Source: Viridothelium virens (lineage: Eukaryota; Ascomycota; Dothideomycetes; Trypetheliales; Trypetheliaceae). Taken from it: a stretch of DNA of 64,000 nucleotides. Shown in pieces: positions 11,247-22,927 of the stretch. The stretch is taken from the NCBI GenBank assembly GCA_010094025.1, contig ML991828.1, positions 124,001-188,000 on the forward strand, in the 5' to 3' direction. Within the stretch, counting starts at the first letter, position 1; each line of letters begins with the position of its first letter. The notes beneath the pieces are model-generated. The model was not told the DNA's origin. It searched no databases and saw only the letters and a program-made list of their open reading frames with translations. Position numbers and translations under genes: made by a program.

Positions 11247-14200
11247 ATGGCTTCTCAACACCATCCTTCCGTGGCCGCACCCGCCCCTGTACCTCAAGTA
11301 GCTGCCTCCCATATTCCGCCTCCTCGAGCCTCCAATGCGCCTCCCGGCACTTTTGCACCCGGGACGAAAGTCCAAGTTGGTCAGCACAGAGTTGTTATTG
11401 AGAAATACCTGTCCGAAGGAGGATTTGCGCATGTCTACGTTGTCAAAGTACCACTTTCAGGAGGGAAGACCGAGACGGCCGTTTTGAAGAGAGTCGCTGT
11501 ACCCGATAAAGAGACGTTGGCAAATATGAGGACTGAAGTGGAGACTATGAAAAGACTCAAGGGTCATCGACACATCGTCACATATATCGACTCACACGCC
11601 TCGCAGCTGAAAGGAGGAGGCTATGAGGTGTTTTTGCTCATGGAATATTGCGATGGAGGCGGCCTGATTGACTTTATGAATACACGGCTACAGAATCGTC
11701 TTACAGAGCCGGAAATCCTCAAGATCTTCTCTGATGTAGCAGAAGGAGTGGCTTCAATGCACTACTTGAAGCCACCGCTATTACACCGAGATTTGAAGGT
11801 TGAGAACGTCTTGATCACAAAATCGAGTTCCTCCAGGACATACAAGGTCTGCGATTTTGGTTCTGCTGCTCAACCAAGGCCCGCTGCCACAACCGCGCAA
11901 GAAGGGCGACTCATCGAGGACGACGTGCAGCGCCACACAACAATGCAATACCGAAGTCCAGAAATGATTGACGTGTACCGGAGACAGCCCATTGATGAAA
12001 AAAGCGATATATGGGCTCTGGGTGTCCTGCTGTATAAACTATGCTATTATACAACTCCCTTCGAGGATCAGGGTCAGATGGCAATCTTGAATGCCAGTTA
12101 TAAGTATCCCAATTACCCTGTCTTTTCGGACCGGATCAAAAAGCTCATAGGTAAGGCCTCATCTGAGTGATGTATGAGTGGTATTTGACCAAATCCAGCC
12201 TCGATGCTACGAGAGAATCCCAAATCAAGACCAAACATTTACCAGGTCATCGTCGAGGTCTGCGCTATGCGTGGCGCCGACGTTCCTGTTAAAGATGTAC
12301 GTCCGAGCCTAGAATTAGTATTCTACATACTAATCGATTTTAGATCTATGCACATCGTACGCAGTCAGAAGTACGGAGAAACCAAGAATTGCCAGCGCCA
12401 AGCCCAAATGTATCATCGCCCCCTCCATCGATTGGGCTTCAAAAAGCAGATCCTGTACGAGTACAACAGCCAGTTCCAGAGGTCACCCCAGGAAGACGTG
12501 GAAGACTACCACCGCCTGCCCAACAGCAACAGCGAAGTGCTAGACCAAGTCCGTCCCCTGCTCGTGGAACTTCAGCTGATCCATTTGCTGCGCTCGACAA
12601 TCCATCTCAGCCAATTAGGGCAGCAGCGGTTGATGAACTTTCTAATCGATTCCCATCCTTGGATGAGTTCTCCATCCTGCATGATAAGGGTAGCAAGTTC
12701 AACTTCGAACCGTCCAGCGCACCAGCCGAACCAGTACAAGAGAATCTCAATAAGCGAGTTACAGACGCACTGGCAGATGAGGCATTTGCTCAACCCAGTG
12801 CTCCGAAGAACGACCTCAGCTCTCGTCTTTCCAGTACTGCCGGCGTTTCACGGTCGACATCTCTACGTAAGGACAAGGCGCAAGACGCAAAAGTACCTCA
12901 GATTGCCTCGCCGCCGGCAATCTCTCAACCAGCCCCACAGCGTCCCTCCTACACTTCAACTGGCACAATGACATCTCCAACCCCCCCTCAAGCAAAATCT
13001 TCGGATGTCAACAGACTGCCAATATGGCGTGTACCTAAACAGCCTTCTGGGGACAACCGAGCTTTCAGTCAGCCTAGACCGTCGGAAAGTGCTGTTGCTG
13101 CTGCCGCATCATTAAAACCTAATGCGCCTCAACAACGACCCGAGCTTACAGAACTTCATCGTTCTCGCTCTCAAACTCATACTCGAAGCTCATTAAACCT
13201 CCCAAGATCTCCTGCTTCTTCCCGACCGTCTTTGGAAGGCCAGCGGCCTGCAGCATTTGAATTGTCAAAGTTAAACGATGACTTTGGCGATGCACTTAGT
13301 CGCTCAAAATCTGCTAATTCTCGTAATCGACCTTCGGGTACTCATGTCGAGTCGAATCTGGATTTTCTCCGTGACAAAGAGAAACAGTACAATCGTCGTG
13401 GCTCCTCGCGAGGTGCTTCGCTTGACATACAAAGGCCTATTACAACTACAGCTGCCGATTTTGATCCTGCTGTAGAGCCCGACGATAGACAAATCTCCTC
13501 AGACATGGATTTTCTCCGCAAAATGGAATCTGAAGACTCCTCCAAAAAGCGACATCACCGACGCGTTAGCAGCGGAGGCCCCAAACATGTCAAACGCTCC
13601 AGCATGCCCTCTATCTCTCTCTCCAAAACCAAACATAATCTTGCTGGCAAATTTGGCGACGCCTTCCGTCGCTTCGAAGGTAACGCCAACCAATCTGGAC
13701 CGAAAACTCCCGAACCACAAGACGAAAGCGCTGCTCTGAATGCTAAGCATGAACTTACACCGATCGCCGGCTCCGAAGCAACTGGTAGCACAAGAGATGA
13801 CGACGACCTCCAGATCGATGAAACCGAAGACCTCTCCCCTGAAGTCCGGCGCGAGATGGAAAAGCGCCTCCTGGAACAGGAGGAACGGCGCGTCGAAGCT
13901 GCCGCCGCCGAGTATCGAAAACGCATGGCTGCAGGTGGGAAGAGCGCATCTGGCGGAGGCAGCGCCAAAGCTAGCACCATACAGAACCGCGTTCGTAATC
14001 TCCTCGACGATGCGGATGCGCGACCAGGGCAGAAGACAGCGGAAGGGTACGGACGTTTTACGAAGGAGCAGCGATCACCCGAGGACCCGCAGTCAGAGCA
14101 CGCACGATCAACACATACAGGCTACGGAGGCGGAGGCAGTTTAGACCGGAGATTAGGGGCCGCCGCAGCCGGAACTACGCGCGTTCCGCTGCCCTCTCAG

Positions 14201-14581
14201 CAACAGCTACCCAAACCGCACACCGTGTCTCTTCCAGCTTCGCTATCAATCAACACCCGTCCGCCCGCTTCCGCATCGCCCGCTTCGCAGCGCACGGGAC
14301 CCACCAGCAGCGCGCGTCCCGTCGCGCCGCCGAAGCCTTCTCCAAAACCAGTTGCGCTCAGGACTGGCGGTGGTGGTCCCGGTGGGCTGGACAAGCAGCT
14401 CCCTGCTGTGCCAACGAAGCCTGGTCAACTATCGCCATCGAAATCTAGGGCCTCAGCTTCAATGAGGGAGGTGAGGGCAGGGTTGGATGGAGCTGCGCCA
14501 GAGGAGGAGGATTGGGAGAGGGATTTTAGTAAGCGATATCCGAGCTTGAGTGGGCTGGAGATGGTGGAGAGGCAAGTGTGA
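11247..14581 (+). CDS. Ark1/Prk1 (NAK) family serine/threonine kinase
   Basis: Three exons (11247-12150, 12199-12296, 12344-14581) encode 1079 residues. The introns of 48 and 47 nt carry GTAAGG/CAG and GTACGT/TAG ends. The kinase domain spans about residues 50-330: a degenerate glycine loop (LSEGGFAHVY), catalytic HRDLKVENVL, and CDFGSA in place of plain DFG, which is characteristic of the NAK family, then a TMQYRSPEM activation segment. In yeast Ark1, Prk1 and Akl1 phosphorylate endocytic coat proteins and disassemble actin patches. The long C-terminal region is disordered; a run rich in prolines and lysines near residue 985 (PVAPPKPSPKPVALR) resembles the Abp1 SH3 ligand that recruits these kinases to actin patches. 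Two related motifs, LDFLRDKE and MDFLRKMES, and a repeated (R/Y)FPSL or RYPSL motif may be docking elements. Confidence 0.88.
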
Positions 14582-15874
14582 ATGGGAGTATGTATTGGGC
14601 AAGGCGTCAAGGTGTATGGCGGCAGCATGGTATTATGCAATAGAGGACTTTGAGTTGGTTCTACATACCTAGGGTAGGTCGCTAGAGCATGTATTGGCAA
14701 GACAAGAAGCTGCTGCCTTGTCCGGGTCATATAGACGCCCGTCGTTTCGAAAGAGAATTGATTGGGCAATAATCACTGAAAGACCCACGAGCATTGGGCA
14801 TCCAATAGACATTAGACGTACATCTTTTCCTAGACGATAGCGCTCCACAATTCTGTTTCGGAATGCCACATGGCGTAAGACGTTCTGTGAACTGCATCGA
14901 AACTTGCCTTTCATTCTCTGACTTTTCGCGTCAAGAAATATGATTTCATAGTGCAGCAACAGCCTTACTCATCATGACTGTAGCCAACAACCCTGGACAG
15001 AAACTTTGTAGCTGAACATGTAGGTATGCATGCAGAGGCCTACATAGCCCTCCTTGGCAATTGTCGGGATGCTGACCAAATCTATTCGCCAAGAATTGCC
15101 GAGAGCGCGGCGGGCATCGGGGAGGGAATGCCAAGACCGAAGTGCAGCCTGGCGTGCCAAGACTTGCGCACAGGTGGCATCGACTGAAATCTGGCGAGCT
15201 CAATGTGGCAGCTACGTCTCAAGGCTGCAGTGTTGTTGTTTTTAAGCCATATCGGTCACCCACGCGTGATGCTGGGCATCGACGACAGCATCACCCATAG
15301 AACTTTTTTTCGAAAGACGTTGACACTTCCTGAGATGGCAAGCAGTCCCCTGGTGAGCTCCCGGCTTGACACAGCACAGCGGCGGACTGGCAGTGAGGGT
15401 GCGTACGATGCCAAGAAATGCCAAGCCGCTAAGTCCCTCCTCCGCCGCAGTTGCACGTTGCTCCGCCCAGTAAGAACGTTGCAATCACCAATGTCCCCGG
15501 ACTACGGAGTAGCATCCTCTGAAAACCGCAAGGGCGATATACGAGCGTAAGGTAAGACTTGGGAGCCCACCTTCCCAGCCGTGCATTCTCTCTCTGGTTC
15601 TGTCCGTCGCTCTCCTGACAAGACCCGCTCAAACGCCAAGCTCTCGGCGTCTTGGCAGCGCGGGACTCCCTCATAACCCTCTCCATCCCTCCTGGAAGCC
15701 ACGAAAGCCTGTGTCTGCCTCGCGACTATTATATCATCGTTGCTCCCACTTGTCGTTGCGTTCACAGTCCGAAGTGGAGAGTATCGAACTTACTAGCTCA
15801 ACCACATCGGCCGCAAAGACGCGCCAAGACCAATCAGGAATTATTCGAGAATCAAGGACCAATTACGCGTGAGA
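14582..15874. other. Kinase 3' flank and pacC upstream region
   Basis: This 1.3-kb spacer contains no convincing gene. The right 820 nt are exceptionally rich in PacC recognition sites, listed as a separate regulatory feature. Several overlapping open frames on both strands at 14946-15765 have no domain character. Confidence 0.6.
15053..15828. promoter_or_regulatory. Cluster of PacC consensus sites upstream of pacC
   Basis: PacC binds GCCARG. GCCAAG occurs on plus at 15088, 15130, 15156, 15410, 15420, 15635 and 15823, and on minus at 15053-15058 and 15651-15656. GCCAGG occurs on minus at 15148-15153. That is ten sites in under 800 nt, against roughly one expected by chance for GCCARG on both strands. 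The pairs at 15410/15420 and 15130/15148/15156 are closely spaced. This suggests autoregulation of pacC by the processed PacC protein. Confidence 0.6.
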
Positions 15875-18241
15875 ATGACGGCCTCGGTAGGAGAAAATCA
15901 CAGCACTACGACGCCAACTGGGAACCTGGGCCATCAGCAGCCGTTACAACCATCGCAGAGTCAGGCTGGACAACAGCAGACTGCATCCACATCTAATGCG
16001 GTTGATTCCTTGACCTGCCAATGGAATGGATGTGGTGAGCGATGCGCCAATCCAGAACAATTATATGTAAGTTCATCAGCGTTTTTTGAACTTTTTTGAA
16101 TTCGCCTGAAACTGCCCGCAAAACTTAATCCTACAAAATTCAACATTATCCAGACTGCTACTTCGTGACTGATACTGTCTTCATGGCATACTCCAACGAG
16201 GCAGCAGGCACTGACTTCCCTTGTAGGACCATGTCTGCGAGAGGCATATTGGCCGCAAGTCGACCAATAACCTATGCCTGACTTGTCAATGGGGCACATG
16301 CCGGACGACAACAGTGAAGCGTGACCATATCACGTCGCACATCCGTGTTCACGTTCCGTTGAAGCCTCACAAGTGCGACTTTTGTCAAAAGGCGTTCAAG
16401 CGTCCCCAGGATCTGAAGAAACACGTCAAAACCCATGCCGATGATTCCGTATTAATCCGCTCACCAGAGCCAAATCAACGCATGAATGGTACGCCTCAAG
16501 CATTTCCGCCCCAGCATGGTGGCCGAGGTAAGTCTTCTCACTATGACGAATGTCGGAGTAAGCCATTGATCATTTCACCACAGGTCTCCAAAATCTCGCT
16601 GCCAATGCAAGCTATCATGGCGGTTCAGACTACAACCTAGGTGGCGCTGCTGCAAGCTTCAATCATCCACACAGTGGCAATCCTTCTTTCTATAACGGAG
16701 GCCACCACAATCCAGCTGCTGCCTCGGCCTATGGTCAAGTCTACTACGCCGTCAATCCTCATGGCGCTCAAACGTTCGATTCCGGCTCAGACTATACAAT
16801 GCGCAAGCGTGGATTTGAGGACATCAACGAATTTTTTGGCGACGTCAAACGTCATCGCATGAGCACCTCTTACAGCGACATCAGCGGTCGTCTCGCTGCC
16901 CTCTCCGGTATTGCCCCATATCTCTCCGGCAGCTCCAACTACGGCGGTGGTTCCATGGACTCCTTCTCATCTGGCGGCAACAGCCTGATGTTGGGAGGTA
17001 TGGCCTCAGGCGCGGGTGGTAATAGTAGTGGCGGCGGTGGCGCAGGCGTAGCCACCCAGCAGCACTACTCCCTTCCGCAACCCACCCCACATATGGCCAA
17101 CGCCCGCACAAAAAACGATCTTACCCAAATTGACGCCTTCCTCCAAGACATGCAAACCAACATCTACGAACACCCCGCCCAAGCCGCCGCGGCCGGAGTC
17201 CAACATCCAGGCATCCACGCCATGCACGCCGCCGTCAACTTCCGCGCCGGTGACTCCCCCCCAGCCATACCGCACCACGCCTCGTCCATCTCCTCCACCA
17301 GCTCCCAACCCATGACCGCGCACGCACTCGCCCACCTCGCGAATCCCCACACCGGCGTCGCCACCATGGCCGCCGCAAACCACGTCTCCCCGGCCTCTGC
17401 GCACTCCCTCGACACCCCCGCCCTCACGCCCTCCTCCTCCATCACCTCCACCTCCTGGGGCACCGCCAGCACAACAAGCGGCGGCCACCCTTCCTCTTCC
17501 TCCCATCCCTCCCATTCCCCTGTCTCCGCTTCCCACAGTCATAGCCACAGCCGCGGCCACCGCAGCAACTCCGCCAGCATCTCCACCGTCGCCAGCGCCT
17601 CTGGCCCCACGTCCGCGGGTCTCGGCGTCTCGGTCTCGAGCGCGGGCGTCGTGCCCGTCTCGTCCGCGTCGCTGTACCCGGTCTTGCCGTCTGTACCCGC
17701 GATGAGCGATTTCGGCGTCAGCAGTGGTGGTGCAGCGGGCGGCGGATTGGCGTTCCCGGCGACGTCGGCGCCTGCGAGCGGGCTGGCGCCTGCGTTTGAG
17801 GAGGGGGTCGGGAGGCGGTATAGTGGGGGCAGACTGCAGAGGGCGGCGCCTGCGAGGGGCTTGGATGGGACGGCGGAGGTGGAGCTGGAGGAAGAGCTGG
17901 AGGAGATGGATGGGGAGGCGACACCCAGGGTGGGGTTCGCGTGTCGCGATGTTCAGCAGACTGTTCGCCAGGATGGGTCGAGTGCGGTTCGCAGTCCGTC
18001 GGTGGGGAGTGAGGAGTCGGTCGCGGACAAGGAGCAGGAGATGTGGGTGGAGAGTATTCGCGTGGTGGAGGCGCTGAGGGGGTATATCCAGGCGAGACTG
18101 GAGAGTGGGGAGTATGAGGATTCTGAGTTGGGGGCTGATGATGTGCAAATGGGAGGAATGGATGGGTTGAAGGGGATGGAGAGGGAGATGCAGATTCGCC
18201 GGGAGAGTGAGGGGTTGTATCCGCGGTTGAGCGTTGCGTGA
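15875..18241 (+). CDS. pacC: pH-response transcription factor PacC/Rim101
   Basis: Three exons (15875-16066, 16227-16527, 16584-18241) encode 716 residues. Introns of 160 and 56 nt have GTAAGT donors and TAG/CAG acceptors. The first interrupts zinc finger 1 between EQLY and DHVCERH; the second follows the DNA-binding region. Three C2H2 zinc fingers span about residues 46-135, with the diagnostic [20 protein letters not shown] and [19 protein letters not shown] stretches. PacC is cleaved in response to alkaline ambient pH (Pal pathway, then proteasome) to a truncated nuclear form that activates alkaline genes and represses acid genes. The later [17 protein letters not shown] segment near residue 240 matches a conserved PacC region. 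The C-terminal half is Ser/Ala/Pro/Gly-rich, and its high GC content leaves a long spurious antisense frame. Confidence 0.95.
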
Positions 18242-19111
18242 TCGCCAAGAGGAGAGTCCTTTGGGGAGTGAAGGGAGTAGTTGGGCGTCAGGATCGGTGT
18301 CGAATGGAGTGAAGTCAGAGATACCATCTTTCAGGGTCGCTGGGGTGGGAATGATGTGTTTGATGTAGCTTTGGTGTTTCGGATGATATTAAGAGTTCTA
18401 CGGAGTATGCGCGATGAATTGATGATTTTGTGCGATAGGTCTTTCCAGAAGTTGTTTTAACGACAGTACATGCATACTCTGAGACATGAAACCCCGTCTC
18501 GATAGCCAGCTTCTTGGGTATTAATCAAAACTAGGTATGGTGTCGGACCATCGCCCCACACGCAACGTACGCAGAAAGGTCATCTCATCTCGACTTCAAG
18601 CTCATGTGGATGTACTCAGGTTTCCCTCTGTTCCGAACGCGTTTGAGGGCGATTGCCACATATAGTGATTGCTTCTCAATCCAATAGTCAAGAGACCTAT
18701 GATAACATTAGTGTTCCTAACCATGCTTCGACAGTTTGCCAAGATTAAAAGGACCTTCCAAACAAATCTCGTTGCACGAAGATGTATCAAGGCACGAGTC
18801 CTTGATGTCTAGTTCTCATTGTGTCATGTTGGATAAATTGAATATGTATTTGTTCTATGGGATGCCCGTCCGACTAACTTTCCGTATATGGGCTGTGTTT
18901 CGACAAGCCAGAAGATAGCAACATATGTGCAGCCAATTGAAGTAGGAAGGATTATTGTTCATATTCTATCGCTCTTGCTCAGCTCTCGAGGAATCGCACT
19001 TCCACCCAAAAAAACCATGTTTGGTCCATCACACACAGGATATAGGTCATGTTCATGACACGACCAGCCGTAGAATCTCTCTATCAGATCGAGTACATGA
19101 ATTCCAGGTCT
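18242..19111. other. Convergent intergenic region pacC / HOS4-like
   Basis: An 870-nt AT-richer spacer between two convergent stop codons. It should hold both terminators. I see no gene and no repeat in it. Confidence 0.6.
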
Positions 19112-22100
19112 TCAATTCATATCCATCATCTCGCCTCTGTCTATTGCATCCTGGATAGTACCTGCGATAGCAGGAATGACCCCTGAGCCGAAAAGGTTGC
19201 CGAATGTCATACGTTGCGACGTGGTGGGTACCATTCCACCATTGACATCAAAACTCATGATATTCGCTGCGCTGGCTTCGATGGGCTGCTCCTGCGGTGG
19301 GTTTGACTGCTCTTCCTCGCCACCCTTCCACAGGCCCACTCCCGGCACAGCACGATCCCGTTCCTGCAGCACACGAAGTACAGCCACCGTACCAGTCATC
19401 CCCTGTTCAACCAGCTCGATTGCGGCTTTCCTCTTCGGCGGACGGTGATAAGCAACCTCTCCGCTGACGGGACCACCAGTAGAGACAGCAGCGTTCGTGG
19501 CAGTGACGGTGTCGCCATTGACGTGGGGAGTGTCGCCATCAATGTTTGGAGCCGGAAGATTAGTAGGCTGGGGAACATCAACATAATCGAAGTGCACACG
19601 AATGTCCACCGAAAACTCCACTCCCTTGGCATTTAACCTGGGGCTCTGCCTCGCGGCGGCGTTGAAATCGGCCCAGCGGACCCAAGCAACGGCATCACAG
19701 TCCAACCAGGTTTGCTTGATACGATTCGTTTCTGCCTGCCGCTCACACCGCTCTTCCACCGTGCCAGGGTCACGTTTGGGCGGGTATAAGAGGTGGTTGC
19801 CAGACTTGACGCCAGGCCAGAGGCCTTCGCGTTGAGATCGTATGCTCGGCTGGACGCGCCATTGCTTCGTTGACTCATTGCGCGAGGTGTCGATTTCGTG
19901 GAGGCCCAGGAGGGCACAGGCTTGGAAGTTGAGGATCCAAAGTTCGTTCGCAGCCGCAGCAGATTCGCCTTCGTTGGTGGAAATGCCGATCTCGTGGCCT
20001 TGGATTCCAATGACAGGCGTAAAGCGGCACAGGACACCTGGTTCGACCACTCCACCTGTATTGATGTATTTGCTTCTTCGGAGTGGTAGGTCCATGCCAA
20101 AGCGACACGCTGCACCAATGGCGGGTGGAAGCCTCGATAGTCGTTCTTCCCGCTCCCGCTCTTGCTGTTCACGTTCCCGCTGCTCTGCCTCTCGTCTCGC
20201 CTGCTCTTCAGCCTCTTGCCTCGCTGTTTCGGCTGCTGCCGCAGCTTCGGCTTCGGCTTTTTTGCGGCGGGCTTCTTCAGCTTCGCGCTCTGCTGCTTCG
20301 CGAGCAAGGCGTTGCCGTTCTTGCTCTGCCGCTTCGCGGTCAGCTGCTTCCTTAGCGAGCCGTTCCTTTTCCCTTTCTGCTGCTTCGCGTTCGGCAGCTT
20401 CCTTGGCCAAGCGCTCAGTTTCCTTTTTTGCGGCTTCACGTTCTACGGCTTCTTTAGCAAGGCGTTCTTTCTCTTTCTCTTCGGCTTCGCGTTCGGCTGC
20501 TTCTTTAGCCTCTCTTTCCTTCACTTCTTTCTCCCTGGCCTCTTTCTCTTTGATCTCCCTTTCGCGTCGTTCTGCTTGCTCCTTCTCAATAAGTCGTTTG
20601 CGTTCACGGTACGCAGCGAAGTCGCCATCGTCATCCATATCTCGTTTCCTAGACGACTCCATATCGATCGGTCTTTCTGGCCTCGACTGTTCAGTGTCAC
20701 CGATAGCGTGTTTTAAAGTAGGTTTTTCATCTCGAGCCTTGGACGAAGTGGGTTCGCTTGTGTGCCGTTCTTTTCGCTGAAGACCGGGCGATGAGGACCC
20801 TTTGGGCCTCCCAACACGAGGTCTTCCGGGTGAGGATTTAATATCATCCTCATCAGACTCGTCTTCATCGTCCTCAACCACTCTCCTTCGCTTCGCAATC
20901 CCACTGCTACTAAGTTCCCGATCTTTACCACGGATAAGTGTTCGTTTTGGTTTGACTATCTCTGGACTTGAGGGGCGCCGAATGTTAGAACTGCTGGAAT
21001 GTCTGCGTCTCTCCTGTGAACTGATAGATGGAGGCAAGAGTCTATCTGCCTTCTCACGTTTACCTGCACTTCCTAATTTCGACCGGGACTCTGGAGAGCC
21101 TTTCAATCGCTTCTTGTCTTTCCGAGCCAAGGCATCATCGTAAGCTGTTTTGAGTAAATGTCTCTCAGTCTGCCAATTGGGTCCTTGTCGCTCTTCTGCA
21201 ATTTCCCAGTAGAACCTGTCATCGGTGCTCTTAAGTGTGGGGTCAAGATCTTGCTTGAGCAGCAGCTCAACAATGTCCAAGTGACCTCGTCCGATGGCAG
21301 CGAGCAGCGGCTTTGTGAAGTCAACTTTATCCGGGTCAACAAGAGGAAGGAGGACATTCATCAAATCGGTGTGTCCGCCCTTAGCGGCCGCAACCAGACA
21401 ATTGTTATCCACCCGTACCATGGCCTCAAGAAAGGTTCGAACACCATATTTGTCGTTGTTCTCCACAAGATTGCGTAGATTCTTCGTCGTGCGATCGAGG
21501 ATATCAAGGTCTTTGCGTTTCTTGTTTTCATCTTCGTTATCTTCTGGTTGCTCCAAACGCGGGGTTCGATTGCTGCCATGGTTCCTTTGTATAGCGTCCT
21601 TGAGAAGTGTCCGAATCTCTCTGACAGCCACGATCTCATCTTCTTCGGCAGGATCTGGCTTGGGCACAAGGTCGATAGGTTGTCTCCCTTTTTTGTTGGG
21701 CCTACTGGGATCAACTCCGGCATCTAACAGCAAACGGACGACCTTTACTTCTGCATTCTCGACCGCATCGATAAGAGGAGTCTCTTGTAATCGATTCATG
21801 GTATGAATGTTGCAGCGCTGCTGGATCAGATACTCCACGATATGCTCTTGACCTGCAAGCGCCGCAGTTTGGAGTGGAGTATTCTGATCGTTATCCGGTT
21901 CATCTAGCATGGAAGGGTCTTCAGCAAGGGCCTCCTTGGCATGCTCTAGATCTCCCGCTTGACATGCGTTTGCAAACGGTGTCATCCCATATCGATCCTT
22001 CAGTTTCTTCCTTTGTACCATCGCTCGGCCTGGTGTGGACACAGATCGATGAGAAGAGCGCTTGAGCTGGGTTCGTGGGTGCGTTGTAGCATCAGACGAT

Positions 22101-22927
22101 GTCTCAGAATCAGATTCCTCGTGGTAACTGGCAATACGTGCAGCAGATAACGCCGGAGGCTTCCGTTTTTTCTGGGGTTGGCCATTAGGCAATCCAGCCT
22201 GGGTAGAAATAGTGCGACGATGGGGATATTTTTTCGGTGATGGCGATCGTTCGCGTGAGTGTCGTTGAGCACTACTGTCCTGGCGATCCATTTTGTGTTT
22301 CTGTCGTGGTGGCTCAAATTCGCGCTTCTCACCAGGAGAGGCCTCGTCACGCGCTTTGCGCTTCCGCGACCACGCTGTCACCGGAGAAGCATGCTCATGG
22401 CCATTATTTTTCGCGTCAGGCGTTGGCGCATCTATCGAGCTTGATTTCCGTCGTCCAGCCGACTGAGCGGTACTAGTAGGTGATGTGCGTTGTGAACTCA
22501 GTCTACTCTTTTCGCGATCCGTTTCGCCCGTCTCGCTCGCCCTCCGCGCCGTTCCACTGCTCTTCATCCCATTTGGGCTCTTGATGGCTTCCGACCTAGT
22601 TTTTGCGCCTCCATCGCTAGGTGCAGTAGGTGCGTCAATCATCGGGGTATCTTCAGAGTTTTCATGTTTGATGCTTGCGCCATTTGCAGCCTCGTCCTTG
22701 TGATCCTGCGAGAGAATCTCGGTCTCAGCCTCGGAGTCGTCCTGAGCTTCAGCCACGGTCTCCGAAGCACTCAATCCTTTATGCGCTGGGTGTGTGTCGT
22801 CACGGTGGGTAGCGGGCTGTGGCGGGCTGGGTGCTTCTAGGGGCGATGTTTGCTGAAGAGCCGGTGCGGCGGCAGGCTCGGAGTGGTCAGGTCTGGTGTC
22901 GGCGTCGACAGCGCTGGTACTACTCAT
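19112..22927 (-). CDS. Ankyrin-repeat protein, Hos4-like (Set3 complex)
   Basis: A single exon from the ATG at 22927 encodes 1271 residues; the frame is open slightly further but only with TTG. The N-terminal 310 residues are polar and disordered with basic clusters (ARRKSSS, KKRKPPALS) suggesting nuclear location. Ankyrin repeats begin near 315 (YGMTPFANACQAGDLEHAK, NTPLQTAALAGQEHIVEYL, ETPLIDAVENAEVKVVRLL) and continue after a gap near 490-600. Residues about 755-945 form a very highly charged Glu/Arg/Lys/Ala helix built from imperfect 15-residue units, likely a coiled coil or single alpha helix. A folded C-terminal region follows. Fungal Hos4 has ankyrin repeats and belongs to the Set3/Hos2 histone deacetylase complex, which represses or tunes inducible genes. 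The Hos4 assignment rests on this architecture and is moderately sure. Confidence 0.7.
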   Translation of the reverse strand: MSSTSAVDADTRPDHSEPAAAPALQQTSPLEAPSPPQPATHRDDTHPAHKGLSASETVAEAQDDSEAETEILSQDHKDEAANGASIKHENSEDTPMIDAPTAPSDGGAKTRSEAIKSPNGMKSSGTARRASETGETDREKSRLSSQRTSPTSTAQSAGRRKSSSIDAPTPDAKNNGHEHASPVTAWSRKRKARDEASPGEKREFEPPRQKHKMDRQDSSAQRHSRERSPSPKKYPHRRTISTQAGLPNGQPQKKRKPPALSAARIASYHEESDSETSSDATTHPRTQLKRSSHRSVSTPGRAMVQRKKLKDRYGMTPFANACQAGDLEHAKEALAEDPSMLDEPDNDQNTPLQTAALAGQEHIVEYLIQQRCNIHTMNRLQETPLIDAVENAEVKVVRLLLDAGVDPSRPNKKGRQPIDLVPKPDPAEEDEIVAVREIRTLLKDAIQRNHGSNRTPRLEQPEDNEDENKKRKDLDILDRTTKNLRNLVENNDKYGVRTFLEAMVRVDNNCLVAAAKGGHTDLMNVLLPLVDPDKVDFTKPLLAAIGRGHLDIVELLLKQDLDPTLKSTDDRFYWEIAEERQGPNWQTERHLLKTAYDDALARKDKKRLKGSPESRSKLGSAGKREKADRLLPPSISSQERRRHSSSSNIRRPSSPEIVKPKRTLIRGKDRELSSSGIAKRRRVVEDDEDESDEDDIKSSPGRPRVGRPKGSSSPGLQRKERHTSEPTSSKARDEKPTLKHAIGDTEQSRPERPIDMESSRKRDMDDDGDFAAYRERKRLIEKEQAERREREIKEKEAREKEVKEREAKEAAEREAEEKEKERLAKEAVEREAAKKETERLAKEAAEREAAEREKERLAKEAADREAAEQERQRLAREAAEREAEEARRKKAEAEAAAAAETARQEAEEQARREAEQREREQQEREREERLSRLPPAIGAACRFGMDLPLRRSKYINTGGVVEPGVLCRFTPVIGIQGHEIGISTNEGESAAAANELWILNFQACALLGLHEIDTSRNESTKQWRVQPSIRSQREGLWPGVKSGNHLLYPPKRDPGTVEERCERQAETNRIKQTWLDCDAVAWVRWADFNAAARQSPRLNAKGVEFSVDIRVHFDYVDVPQPTNLPAPNIDGDTPHVNGDTVTATNAAVSTGGPVSGEVAYHRPPKRKAAIELVEQGMTGTVAVLRVLQERDRAVPGVGLWKGGEEEQSNPPQEQPIEASAANIMSFDVNGGMVPTTSQRMTFGNLFGSGVIPAIAGTIQDAIDRGEMMDMN
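20290..20570 (-). repeat. Degenerate tandem repeat inside the HOS4-like gene
   Basis: The DNA encoding the charged helix repeats with a period of about 45 nt, each unit coding for a variant of ERLAKEAAEREA. Four to five copies are evident, in frame. This type of repeat expands and contracts readily, so copy number may differ between strains. Confidence 0.7.

Noticed and set aside
17006-18148. A 380-codon open frame antisense to pacC
   Set aside because: It is a by-product of the GC-rich, Ser/Ala/Pro-coding pacC tail; the translated product is low-complexity Arg/Gly/His and has no start context or domain.
19842-20780. A 312-codon plus-strand frame opposite the HOS4-like gene
   Set aside because: Ser/Ala/Arg-repetitive translation of the antisense of the charged helix; shadow frame.
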